From: Streptomyces sp. A0642
GTDB lineage: Bacteria > Actinomycetota > Actinomycetes > Streptomycetales > Streptomycetaceae
Length of the DNA: 64,000 bases
Direction: 5' to 3'
NCBI RefSeq assembly: GCF_004795105.1
Contig: NZ_SSBL01000001.1
Location: 558,001-622,000, forward strand
Position 1 is the stretch's first letter; every line of letters starts with the position of its first letter. Under the pieces are notes generated by a model. It was not told the DNA's origin. It searched no databases and worked only from the letters and a program-made list of their open reading frames with translations. The position numbers were made by a program, and so were the translations under genes. Positions 42,924 through 51,163 of this stretch are shown here, piece by piece.

Positions 42924-43814
42924 ATGCGGAATATCGTGGTGCTCGACGCCCCCTCCAACCTGGGCCTCCGGCCGCCCGCACCCGGCACCGTACCCGGCTG
43001 CTACAAGCTCGCCGGCGCCCTGCGGGAACAGCGGATCGTGCAGAGGCTCGGCGCGTCCGAGGGCGGGGTCGTCGTGCCGCCCCGGTACGACCTCGGGGCC
43101 TGGCAGGAGGGCGACGGCGTCTTCAACGCCGCCGCGATCGCCCGGTACACCCGCACCCTCGCCGACCGCGTCGAGCGCCACGTACGCGCCGGCGACTTCC
43201 CGCTCGTCCTGGGCGGCGACTGCTCCATCCAGCTCGGCGCCTCACTCGCCCTGCGCCGGATCGGCCGGTACGGACTGGTGTCGGTCGACGGGTCCGCCGA
43301 CTTCCGCCACGAGGGCAACAGCGACCGGATCGGCGCCGCGGCCGGCGAGGAACTGGCCATCGCCACCGGCCGGGGGCAGGACGACCTCGCCGGTCTGGAG
43401 GGACTGCGGCCCTACCTCAGGGACGAGGACGTGCGGGTCCTCGGCATCCGCGACTACGACGAGGACCGCGCGGAGCTCGCCGAGTTGAAGATTCCGGTGG
43501 CGACCGTCGGGGAGATCCGCGAGCAGGGCCCCGAAGAAGTGGCGGACGGGATCGTGCGGAGCCTGCGGAGCCCGGAGCTCGACGGCTACTGGGTCCACCT
43601 GGACGCCGATGTGCTCGACCCCTCCGTCATGCCCGCCGTCGACAGCCCCGACGACGGGGGGCTGCTTCCCGCCGAACTCGGCCCCCTGCTGCGGCCCCTG
43701 GTCCGCTCGCCCCGCTGTGCCGGCCTCAACGTCACGGTCTACGACCCCGATCTCGACCCGGACGGCACGGCGGCCGCGCTGCTCACCGGCCTGGTCGTCG
43801 CCGCCTTCGTCTGA
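42924..43814 (+). CDS. Arginase/ureohydrolase-fold protein lacking both metal-binding histidines
   Basis: A 296-residue protein with the ureohydrolase fold. The motifs that carry the Mn2+ ligands are altered: GGDHS reads GGDCS (near 96), DAHxD reads DGSAD (near 116) and only S/H-x-D-x-D-x-x-D-P (HLDADVLDP near 232) is intact. All four acidic ligands remain but both histidines are lost, so normal di-manganese arginase chemistry is doubtful. The ATG at 42924 was preferred over 42915 because GGAGG is 9 nt upstream of it. Arginase-family paralogues with the first His changed to Cys are known in actinomycetes; the second loss is the odder one. Confidence 0.85.
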   Translation: MRNIVVLDAPSNLGLRPPAPGTVPGCYKLAGALREQRIVQRLGASEGGVVVPPRYDLGAWQEGDGVFNAAAIARYTRTLADRVERHVRAGDFPLVLGGDCSIQLGASLALRRIGRYGLVSVDGSADFRHEGNSDRIGAAAGEELAIATGRGQDDLAGLEGLRPYLRDEDVRVLGIRDYDEDRAELAELKIPVATVGEIREQGPEEVADGIVRSLRSPELDGYWVHLDADVLDPSVMPAVDSPDDGGLLPAELGPLLRPLVRSPRCAGLNVTVYDPDLDPDGTAAALLTGLVVAAFV

Positions 43815-43962
43815 GGCAGGCCGTCGGAACCGGACCGCCCCCGTGTGCCGGCCGGTCCAAGTCCGACGGCCGGTGCCCTGGTCCGGGCGGCGTCCAGCGT
43901 GTTCCATGGTCATCGGGGGGCGCCCGGACCTGCGGCGGCCCGCGCGAGGGAGTGAGGTTGCC

Positions 43963-45939
43963 TTGGCTACCACCGTACGACGTACCGTACTGACCCTGCC
44001 CGCGGCGGCGACGGGACCGGAGAATCCGCTGCCCGCCCTGCGGCCCCTCGACGAGATGCACGTCGTCGACGTCCGGGACCGGGCCGGACTGCCCCGCGAC
44101 ATGGCCCGCCAGATCAACCACGAACCGCTCGCCACCGTCCTTCCCGTCCGCATCCTCGACGGCTATGGACGCGAGCGCACCCCCACGGACCTCGACGCGA
44201 TCGTCATCGAGAACGACCGGCTGAGGGCCACCGTGCTTCCCGGGCTCGGCGGGCGCGTCCACTCCCTGTTCCACAAGCCCACGGGCCGCGACCTCGTCTA
44301 CACCAACCCCGTCCTCCAGCCGGCCGACTTCGCGCTCAACGGTGCCTGGTTCTCCGGAGGCATCGAGTGGAACATCGGCGCGACCGGGCACACCACCCTG
44401 TCCTGCGCCCCGGTGCATGCCGCCCGCGTCCCGGCCCCCGACGGCGGAGAGATGGTCCGGCTGTGGGAATGGGAGCGGCTGCGCGACCTGCCCTTCCAGG
44501 TCGATCTGTGGCTGCCCGAGGACTCCGACTTCCTGCATGTCGGCATACGGATACGCAACCCGCACGACCACCCCGCCCCCGTCTACTGGTGGTCCAACAT
44601 CGCCGTCCCGGAAGGCGCACGCACCCGGGTGCTGGCGCCCGCCGACGAGGCCTGGCACTTCGGTTACGACCGGACGCTGACCCGGGTCCCGGTCCCCGAG
44701 AGCGGCGGAGTCGACCGGACGTATCCGCTGCGCGGCGACTTCCCCGCCGACTACTTCTACGAGGTGCCCGACGGAGCCCGCCGCTGGATCGCCTCCCTCG
44801 ACGAGGACGGCCGGGGACTCGTCCAGACCTCCACCGACCTGCTGCGCGGCCGCAAGCTCTTCCTCTGGGGCAGCGGTCCGGGCGGCCGCCGCTGGCAGGA
44901 ATGGCTCACCGAGCCGGGCACGCCCGGCTACGCCGAGATCCAGGCCGGCCTCGCCCGCACCCAGCTGGAACACGTACCGCTGGAGCCCGGCGGTGAATTC
45001 AGCTGGCTGGAGTCGTACGGGCCGCTGGCCGCGGACCCCGCGCTCGTGCACGGGGGCGACTGGGCTGCGGCCCGTGCCGAGACCGAGCAGCGGCTCGCCC
45101 GGGCGCTGCCGCGCGCCGGTGTGGACGCCGCCTACGAGGCGTGGAGGCGCTGCGCCGACACGGAGCCGGGCGAGATCCTCGCCACCGGCTCGGGCTGGGG
45201 CGCCCTCGAAGTACGGCGTGGCGGGTACGAACTGCCCGGCACCCCGTTCGCGGACTCCACGCTCGGTGAACAGCAGGCTCCCTGGCTCGCACTGCTGGAG
45301 CAGGGCTCCTTCCCCGAACCGCCCCACGCCGCTCCGCCCGGCCCCAGTCTCGTCTCGCCGCACTGGCGCGACATGCTGGAGACGGCCCCCGCCGAACCGA
45401 TCACCGAGTACCACCTCGGTGTCGCCCAGTGGCATGCCGGCGACCGTGCGCAGGCGGTCCGCAGCTGGGAACGCGGGCTGGCTCTCGCCCCGTCCCGCTG
45501 GCCGCTGCTGCGCTGTCTCGCCGTCGCCGCACAGGAGAGCGGCCAGCGGGACCGGGCGGCCGGCCATTACGAGGAGGCGTTCGACGAGCTGTGCGCGGAG
45601 CGCCGCGACGACCCGCCCTGGACGGCGGCCATGGCGGCCCTCGGCCGGGAGGCGATCGAGGCCCTGCTCGCTGCGGGCCGCACCGCCGCCGCCCGCACGG
45701 TCTGGACCGGTCTGCTCCCGGACATCCGCCTCCGTGGCCGCTTCCGGCTGCTGGAGGCGCGCCTCCTGCTCGCGGAGGGCGACCGGGCGGCCGCCCGAGC
45801 CCTGTTCGACGAGGGCTTCGAGGTCGCCGATCTGCGCGAGGGCGCGGAGATCCTGGACGAGGTGTGGGCCGAACTCACCGCCATCACCGCGGAACCGCTG
45901 CCGGACGCGTACAACTACCGGATGCGGCCGGGGGGATGA
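43963..45939 (+). CDS. DUF5107-domain protein with C-terminal TPR-like region
   Basis: A 658-residue cytosolic protein. The N-terminal about 400 residues fit the DUF5107 beta-sandwich, which resembles aldose-mutarotase/galactose-binding folds (VLPGLGGRVHSLFHKPTGRDLVYTN, then F-S-G-G-I-E-W-N-I-G). The C-terminal part (about 475-640) holds TPR-like helix pairs (EYHLGVAQWHAGDRAQAVRSW, LRCLAVAAQESGQRDRAAGHY). Such proteins often sit beside glycosidases, but a biochemical role is not established. The start is TTG, supported by GAGG 5 nt upstream. Confidence 0.82.
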   Translation: MATTVRRTVLTLPAAATGPENPLPALRPLDEMHVVDVRDRAGLPRDMARQINHEPLATVLPVRILDGYGRERTPTDLDAIVIENDRLRATVLPGLGGRVHSLFHKPTGRDLVYTNPVLQPADFALNGAWFSGGIEWNIGATGHTTLSCAPVHAARVPAPDGGEMVRLWEWERLRDLPFQVDLWLPEDSDFLHVGIRIRNPHDHPAPVYWWSNIAVPEGARTRVLAPADEAWHFGYDRTLTRVPVPESGGVDRTYPLRGDFPADYFYEVPDGARRWIASLDEDGRGLVQTSTDLLRGRKLFLWGSGPGGRRWQEWLTEPGTPGYAEIQAGLARTQLEHVPLEPGGEFSWLESYGPLAADPALVHGGDWAAARAETEQRLARALPRAGVDAAYEAWRRCADTEPGEILATGSGWGALEVRRGGYELPGTPFADSTLGEQQAPWLALLEQGSFPEPPHAAPPGPSLVSPHWRDMLETAPAEPITEYHLGVAQWHAGDRAQAVRSWERGLALAPSRWPLLRCLAVAAQESGQRDRAAGHYEEAFDELCAERRDDPPWTAAMAALGREAIEALLAAGRTAAARTVWTGLLPDIRLRGRFRLLEARLLLAEGDRAAARALFDEGFEVADLREGAEILDEVWAELTAITAEPLPDAYNYRMRPGG

Positions 45940-46093
45940 AAACGGCGCGGGGCGTCACGCATCGGAAGCGGAGCGCACCGTGTGCCGGGGGGCGAGCGGG
46001 GCTCGGAGGCGGTCGGCCTCACCCTGGTCGTCTCGCCCCTGATCGTCTCGCCCCCGTCGTCTCGCCCCCGAGGGCCACGAACGCCGCGTGGGA

Positions 46094-46447
46094 TCAGACG
46101 GGCCGGTTGCGGTCGACGTACTCGAAGACCGAGCCGTCCGGGTGCACGGCGATCAGGTTGCGGCCGGCCGGGGTGGGCACCGGACCCGCGATGACGCGTG
46201 CGCCCACCCGGGTCAGGGAGGCGTGGGCCTCGTCGACGTCCTTCACCGCGATCGTCGCCGTCACCCGCCGCAGGATCTCCAGCTCCGACTCGGGGCCGCT
46301 CATCAGCAGAAAGCAGCCGATGGCGGCGACGGACACCCCGCCGCGCTCGAAACGCAGCGCCGGACTCGCCGTGAGGCCCTCGTAGAAGGCCACCGCGGCC
46401 TCCAGGTCGTCGACGCAGATACGCAGCGTGGTTCCCAGGATTTCCAT
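46094..46447 (-). CDS. VOC-family (glyoxalase/bleomycin-resistance fold) protein
   Basis: A 117-residue single-unit vicinal-oxygen-chelate protein with two beta-alpha-beta-beta-beta modules: L-R-I-C-V-D-D-L-E-A-A-V-A-F-Y-E-G-L and V-K-D-V-D-E-A-H-A-S-L. The end (L-I-A-V-H-P-D-G-S-V-F-E-Y-V) carries the usual C-terminal Glu ligand. It probably acts as a dimer. Substrate unknown. Confidence 0.88.
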   Translation of the reverse strand: MEILGTTLRICVDDLEAAVAFYEGLTASPALRFERGGVSVAAIGCFLLMSGPESELEILRRVTATIAVKDVDEAHASLTRVGARVIAGPVPTPAGRNLIAVHPDGSVFEYVDRNRPV

Positions 46448-46529
46448 GCCGAACAGGGTAGTTGGCCGGTCAGTGGCGTGTGATCGATTCGGGGGAGGGG
46501 GGACGGCGCGGGGCCGGCGGTTGTGGCCG

Positions 46530-46597
46530 GCCCCCGGGTCCGCGGGTTCGTCGGCCCCCGGGCCCGCGGGTCCCCGGGTCCGCGGGTCCGCGGGTCA
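46530..46597. repeat. Degenerate GC-rich repeat (CGGGTCCGCGGGT units)
   Basis: About five imperfect copies of CCCGGGTCCGCGGGT-like units lie between the VOC and methyltransferase genes, running into the 3' end of the latter. No gene is supported in the gap. Confidence 0.6.
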
Positions 46598-47404
46598 GGC
46601 CCGGCAGAGGATCTCGCCGTGCGGGACCATGAACCAGCCGTCGCCCTGTCCGCCCCAGGCGTGCCAGGCCTCGGCGATCGCGCCGAGCTCCTGCGGTGTC
46701 GCGTGGCCGCCGTCGACGGCCAGCTTCGCGTAGACCGAGCCGACGGTGCGGTCCGCCCACAGGCTGCTCCACCACTCCCGGCTCTCCGGGGTGGCGAAGC
46801 ACCAGGAGGCGGCCGTCGGCGTGATGTCGGTGAAGCCCGCCTCGCGCGCCCAGGAGAGCAGCCGGCGGCCCGCGTCGGGCTCGCCGCCGTTGGCCCGCGC
46901 CACCCGGCCGTAGAGCTCCTGCCAGGCGTCCATGACCGGTGACTCGGGGAACCAGACCATCGCCGCGTAGTCGCTGTCGCGGGCCGCGACGATGCCACCG
47001 GGACGGCAGACCCGCCGCATCTCGCGCAGCGCCTGCACCGGGTCACCGACGTGCTGGAGGACCTGGTGGGCGTGGACCACGTCGAACGAGTCGTCGGGGA
47101 ATTCCAGGGCGTGCACGTCGGCGAGGGCGAACTCGATGTTGTCCAGGCCCCGTTCGGACGCGGTGGCGGCCGCCTGGCCGAGGATCTCCTGAGTGGTGTC
47201 GACGGCCGTCACCCGGCCCGGGGCGACCAGCGCCGCCAGGTCGGCCGTGATGGTGCCGGGCCCGCATCCGACGTCCAGCACGCGCAGTCCCGGGCGGAGT
47301 TCGCCGATGAGGTAGGCCGCCGAATTGGCGGCGGTGCGCCAGCGGTGCGAGCGCAGCACCGACTCGTGGTGGCCGTGCGTGTAGACGGCGGTCTCCTTCG
47401 GCAT
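46595..47404 (-). CDS. Class I SAM-dependent methyltransferase (UbiE/Methyltransf_11 type)
   Basis: A 269-residue methyltransferase with motif I V-L-D-V-G-C-G-P-G-T-I near 44, acidic motif II T-A-V-D-T-T, and DVVHAHQVLQHVGDPVQALREM with R-V-C-R-P-G-G typical of the Methyltransf_11 family. A start at 47404 has AGAGAGGA about 9 nt upstream and was preferred over the open frame to 47524. Substrate unknown. Two palindromes lie about 100 nt upstream (47496-47525). Confidence 0.9.
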   Translation of the reverse strand: MPKETAVYTHGHHESVLRSHRWRTAANSAAYLIGELRPGLRVLDVGCGPGTITADLAALVAPGRVTAVDTTQEILGQAAATASERGLDNIEFALADVHALEFPDDSFDVVHAHQVLQHVGDPVQALREMRRVCRPGGIVAARDSDYAAMVWFPESPVMDAWQELYGRVARANGGEPDAGRRLLSWAREAGFTDITPTAASWCFATPESREWWSSLWADRTVGSVYAKLAVDGGHATPQELGAIAEAWHAWGGQGDGWFMVPHGEILCRA

Positions 47405-47495
47405 GACCGTACATCCTCTCTCGGGCGCGTCCCGCGAAACGCGGGCCGCCAGTGGTGATCGGTGCCTCCACCGTAGGCCCTCACGCCGAATAATG

Positions 47496-47525
47496 AGATG
47501 GCCATCTTGCGATGTGGACAACATC
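47496..47525. promoter_or_regulatory. Two adjacent inverted repeats upstream of the methyltransferase gene
   Basis: AGATGGCCATCT (47496-47507) is a perfect palindrome. It is followed by GATGT-ggaca-ACATC (47511-47525), an inverted repeat with a 5-nt spacer. The area is AT-richer than its surroundings and lies upstream of the methyltransferase on the minus strand; probable operator, regulator unknown. Confidence 0.5.
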
Positions 47526-47550
47526 TCCTTCGCTGCCGGGACATGCGAAA

Positions 47551-47578
47551 GGGCGGCCGAACTCGGCTTCGGCCGCCC
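47551..47578 (-). terminator. Hairpin terminator of the PAP2/lipid-kinase gene
   Basis: Perfect 11-bp stem GGGCGGCCGAA/TTCGGCCGCCC (47551-47561 with 47568-47578), 6-nt loop. It lies 23 nt after the stop of the minus-strand gene and is followed by TTTCGC on that strand. Confidence 0.75.
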
Positions 47579-47601
47579 CTGGTTCGCGCGTTCCGGCGGT
47601 C

Positions 47602-49107
47602 TCAGACCGGCCTCGGGCAGTAGACCGTCAATGCCTCCGGCAGCTTGTCGATCATCAAGTCACCCTGGCTGTGCGCCACTTCACCGTCGTACGCGTACGG
47701 GGTGCCGGGCTTCAGACCGGAGATGCGGATGCGGCGGCGCCGTTCCGCCGCGTGGATGGGGGAGCGGGTCAGGGGCCCTGCGACGGCGGCCGCCAGCAGC
47801 CTCAGGCCAGGGGTCCTCCCTCCGTGGATCACGCGCACGTCCAGCAGCCCGTCCGCGAGGTTGTGCCGTCGGCCGGGCGCCGGGCCGACCCGCTGGAAGA
47901 GTCCGTTGCCGACGAACAGCAGCCACAGGGGCCTTCTCCGGCCCTGCAGTTCCGCCTCCAGTGGACGCCGGCCGCGCAGCGCCTCGCAGGCCGCGAGGAC
48001 ACCGGCCGGCCAGCCGCCGATCCGTGGGGCCCAGCGCTCGCGCGTGCGCACCAGTTCCGGGTAGACGCCCAGGCTGAACGCGTTGAGGAAGTACCCGTGC
48101 GCGCCCCTGGGCCCCTCCGGCCCGGGCCGGAAGCGGCCGAGGTCGGCCCGGACCGCGCTTCCGTTGCCGAGGGCGGCGCAGACGTCCGCCACGGACTCGA
48201 TGCCGAGGTCGTACGCGAAGTGGTTCAGCGTCCCGCCGGGGAACACGGCGAGCGGCATACCGTGCAGGGCGGCCACCGCCGCCGCCCGGTTGACGGTGCC
48301 GTCACCTCCGCACACCCCCAGCGCCCGGCCCCGGCCGGCCGCCTTCTCCAGCTCTGCCGGGAGCTCGGCCGGCGGGCACTCCACCACCTCCGCCTGCGGC
48401 AGGGCGTCCCGGACCAGCGTCGCCGTGGCCGTCGCCGTGCCCGACTCCTGGTTGACGACGACGACCAGACCCTCGCCGTCCGGCAGGGCGGGCGCGTCGG
48501 CCGGCGGCCTGCCCGGCGCGGGCAGCTGTCCCCGGGTCGGCACGACGCCGCGCAGGGCGAACGCCGCCCCTATGCCGAGGGCGGCGCCGGCCAGCACGTC
48601 GCTCGGGTAATGCACGCCGGTGTAGACCCGCGAGGCGGCCACCGAGAGGGCCAGGGGGGCGACGACGGCCCCCCAGCCCTTCGACTCGAGCGCCACGCCG
48701 GTGGCGAACGCGGCAGCCGAAGCGGCGTGCCCCGAAGGGAAGGACGTGGTGACCGGCTGCCGCTTCAGCCGCCGTATCACCGGCACGGCGTCCAGTACCG
48801 GCCGCTCCCGGCGGACCGCGCCCTTGCCGACCGTGTTGATCGCCGCAGAGGCGACCGCCAGCGACGCGATGCCGCGCAGCGCGGCCCGCCGGGCCCGGGC
48901 GCTGCCGCCGAAGGCGGCGATGCCCGCCGCGGCGCCGAACCACAGCAGCCCGTGGTTGGCGCTGCGGCTGAGGCGGGGCAGCACGGGACCGGCGGCGGGC
49001 CAGTGCCGCTCTGCCAGGTTCTGGAAGACGGCCACATCGCCCCGGTGCAGCAGGCTCCGCAGCCCGGCGGGTCTCGGCAGATGGGAAGGGATGCTCGGTG
49101 AGGACAT
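47602..49107 (-). CDS. Fusion of PAP2 phosphatase and diacylglycerol/lipid kinase domains
   Basis: About 501 residues. The N-terminal half (about 1-210) is a membrane PAP2 phosphatase with KGAVRRERP, F-P-S-G-H and S-R-V-Y-T-G-V-H-Y-P motifs and several hydrophobic helices. The C-terminal half (about 225-500) is a DAGK_cat/YegS-type lipid kinase with G-G-D-G-T-V-N and the F-P-G-G-T-L-N-H-F-A loop. One protein could therefore dephosphorylate and phosphorylate lipids, or move lipids between pools. The start is uncertain: ATG 49107 and ATG 49119 both lack a well-spaced ribosome-binding site. Confidence 0.9.
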   Translation of the reverse strand: MSSPSIPSHLPRPAGLRSLLHRGDVAVFQNLAERHWPAAGPVLPRLSRSANHGLLWFGAAAGIAAFGGSARARRAALRGIASLAVASAAINTVGKGAVRRERPVLDAVPVIRRLKRQPVTTSFPSGHAASAAAFATGVALESKGWGAVVAPLALSVAASRVYTGVHYPSDVLAGAALGIGAAFALRGVVPTRGQLPAPGRPPADAPALPDGEGLVVVVNQESGTATATATLVRDALPQAEVVECPPAELPAELEKAAGRGRALGVCGGDGTVNRAAAVAALHGMPLAVFPGGTLNHFAYDLGIESVADVCAALGNGSAVRADLGRFRPGPEGPRGAHGYFLNAFSLGVYPELVRTRERWAPRIGGWPAGVLAACEALRGRRPLEAELQGRRRPLWLLFVGNGLFQRVGPAPGRRHNLADGLLDVRVIHGGRTPGLRLLAAAVAGPLTRSPIHAAERRRRIRISGLKPGTPYAYDGEVAHSQGDLMIDKLPEALTVYCPRPV

Positions 49108-49291
49108 GGAACTGCGCATACCCTGCCCGAACCCGCCGAACCGCACCGACACGCCGCGGGCGGCGCGTGGGTGCCGGAGCAGAGGGTTCGGTGGCCGTGA
49201 CCCGCCCGTCCTCCTGTCTTTCATTCCGGCATACATCGGCACAAAAGCTCCGCCCGTGCCCCTGGGCCGGGTGCCGCACGTCACCCCGTCA

Positions 49292-49320
49292 TTGCCCCCC
49301 GCGTAAGCCCCGCTTAGCCT
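49292..49320 (+). promoter_or_regulatory. Promoter of the iclR-type gene
   Basis: TTGCCC (49292-49297), 17-nt spacer, TAGCCT (49315-49320). The motif TCGAACA (49350-49356) lies between this promoter and the start codon and recurs as TGTTCGA at 54520-54526 upstream of the dehydratase gene. Confidence 0.5.
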
Positions 49321-49376
49321 GTTCGTGATGCCGGTCACTGGCCGGAATGTCGAACACGAGAGGGTGGTGCACGACC

Positions 49377-50150
49377 ATGGGGCGACTCGTCCCTGCGGTG
49401 ACCCGGGCGCTGGACGTACTCGAACTCTTCCTCGACGGCGACGGAACGCTTTCCGCGCCCGAGGTGACCCGCAAGCTCCAGCTCCCGCGCACCACCGTCC
49501 ATGAGCTGCTGACCACGCTCGCCGCCCGCTCGTACCTCGTCACCGTCCCCGGCCAGCCCGGCCGCTACCGCCTCGGCGTCCGCACCTACCAGCTCGGCAG
49601 CCGCTACGCCGAGCAGCTCGACCTCGCGGCCGAGGGGCAGCAGGTGGCCCGGCAGGTCGCGGAGACCTGCGGGGAAACCGTCCACGTGGCGATCCTGGAG
49701 GGGACCGACGTCATCTACATCGCCAAGGTGGACTCCACCCACGCGGTACGGATGGTGTCGGCGGCCGGCCGCAGGCTGCCCGCGCACTGCACGTCGGTCG
49801 GCAAGATGCTGCTCGCAGCCCTTCCCGAACGGGAACTCGACGCACGCCTCGACGGGCTCGAACTGACCGGGATGACGCCCAACAGCATCACCGACGAAGG
49901 GGAGTTGCGGGCGGCCCTCGCCACCGTACGGGAACGGGGCATCGCGGTGGAGCACCGGGAGTCCAACCCCGATGTGAGCTGCGTCGCCGCGCCCGTACGG
50001 GACCGGTCGGGCCAGGTCGTCGCCGCGCTCTCCGTCTCCGTCCCCATGATCCGCTGGACCCGGGAGCGCGAGGCGGAACTGGCCGGCCTCGCGGCCGAAG
50101 GCGCCGAGGCGCTCTCCGGCCGTCTCGGACACCACCGGAGGCAGCGGTGA
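49377..50150 (+). CDS. IclR-family transcriptional regulator
   Basis: A 257-residue regulator with an N-terminal winged HTH (R-A-L-D-V-L-E-L-F, L-P-R-T-T-V-H-E-L-L-T-T-L) and the IclR effector domain with L-P-A-H-C-T-S-V-G-K-M-L-L-A and the V-S-C-V-A-A-P-V end. IclR proteins commonly control sugar-acid and aromatic catabolism. Its stop overlaps the lactonase gene start (GTGA), so the two are coupled. The dehydrogenase-dehydratase operon 2-4 kb away, on the other strand, is a likely second target. Confidence 0.93.
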   Translation: MGRLVPAVTRALDVLELFLDGDGTLSAPEVTRKLQLPRTTVHELLTTLAARSYLVTVPGQPGRYRLGVRTYQLGSRYAEQLDLAAEGQQVARQVAETCGETVHVAILEGTDVIYIAKVDSTHAVRMVSAAGRRLPAHCTSVGKMLLAALPERELDARLDGLELTGMTPNSITDEGELRAALATVRERGIAVEHRESNPDVSCVAAPVRDRSGQVVAALSVSVPMIRWTREREAELAGLAAEGAEALSGRLGHHRRQR

Positions 50151-50998
50151 CCCGCCCCCGCCTCGACGTCGCCGTCAGGGAACACGCCGCACTGGGGGAG
50201 GGCCCGACCTGGGACGCGGCCGCCGAGCGGCTGATCTGGGTCGACATCCTGTCCGCCCGGATCCACACGTACGACCCCGCCGACGGCCGGCGGACCGTCA
50301 TGGCCACCGAACAGCACGTCGGTGCGGCCAAGCCCCGGGCCGGCGGCGGCCTCGTCGTCAATCTGCGTGACGGCATCGGGCTCTACGACGCGGACGGCGC
50401 GTTCCGCTGGCTCGTCCACGACGCCGAGCCGGGACGGCGCGGGAACGACGCCGCGGTGGCGCCGGACGGGGCCCTGTGGGCCGGCACCATGCGGTACGAC
50501 GAGTCGGAGACCGGCGGCAGCCTCACCCGGGTCGCCCCCGACGGCGCCGCCACCCGGGTCCTGCCCCTGGTGACCTGCAGCAACGGCACCGGATGGAGCC
50601 CCGACGGCCGGCTGATGTACTACATCGACACCCCGACCCGCCGGATCGACGTCTTCGACGTGGAGGGCGAACAGATCACTGGACGCCGCCCGTTCGCGAC
50701 CGTGGAGGAGGGTGCGGGCTACCCCGACGGGCTGACGGTCGACGCGGAGGGAGCCGTCTGGACCGCTCTGTGGGACGGCGCCGCGCTGCGCCGCTACACG
50801 CCCGACGGCAGGCTGGACCGCGTCGTCGAGCTGCCCGTGCGACGGCCCACGGCCTGTGCCTTCGGCGGACGGGAGCTGCGTGACCTGTACATCTCCACCG
50901 CCCGCACGGGTCTCGACGCTCCGCACCCGCTCGCGGGATCGCTGCTGGTCCTGCCGGACGCCGGCCGCGGCATGCCGGGGACCGCCTTCGCGGGCTGA
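50147..50998 (+). CDS. SMP-30/gluconolactonase-family lactonase
   Basis: A 283-residue six-bladed propeller. Metal ligands of the family are visible: Glu in LGEGPTW, Asn in G-N-D-A-A-V, Asn in C-S-N-G-T-G-W and Asp in Y-P-D-G-L-T-V-D. It hydrolyses aldonolactones in the non-phosphorylative oxidation of sugars. Combined with the zinc dehydrogenase and enolase-type dehydratase nearby, it would supply the middle step of a dehydrogenase-lactonase-dehydratase route. The GTG overlaps the iclR stop. Confidence 0.92.
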   Translation: MTRPRLDVAVREHAALGEGPTWDAAAERLIWVDILSARIHTYDPADGRRTVMATEQHVGAAKPRAGGGLVVNLRDGIGLYDADGAFRWLVHDAEPGRRGNDAAVAPDGALWAGTMRYDESETGGSLTRVAPDGAATRVLPLVTCSNGTGWSPDGRLMYYIDTPTRRIDVFDVEGEQITGRRPFATVEEGAGYPDGLTVDAEGAVWTALWDGAALRRYTPDGRLDRVVELPVRRPTACAFGGRELRDLYISTARTGLDAPHPLAGSLLVLPDAGRGMPGTAFAG

Positions 50999-51024
50999 GC
51001 CGCTGCCGTCGGCCCGGCCGGCGG

Positions 51025-51160
51025 GTGCGGTTCACGGCAGGGTCCGGCCCGGCGGGCGTGCGGTGTGCGGCCCGGTGCGGTGGGCGGCGCCGGGTGCGGT
51101 TGACGGCCGGGCCCGGTCGGCGGCGCGTGTGCGGTTCACGGCCAGGTCCGGCCCGGTGGC
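51025..51160. repeat. Three copies of a roughly 30-nt GC-rich repeat
   Basis: Copies begin TGCGGTTCACGGC or TGCGGTTGACGGC at about 51026, 51095 and 51130 and continue with (A/C)GGTCCGGCCCGG-like sequence. They fill the gap between the convergent lactonase and TIM-barrel genes; no ORF is supported. Confidence 0.6.
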
Positions 51161-51163
51161 CCC

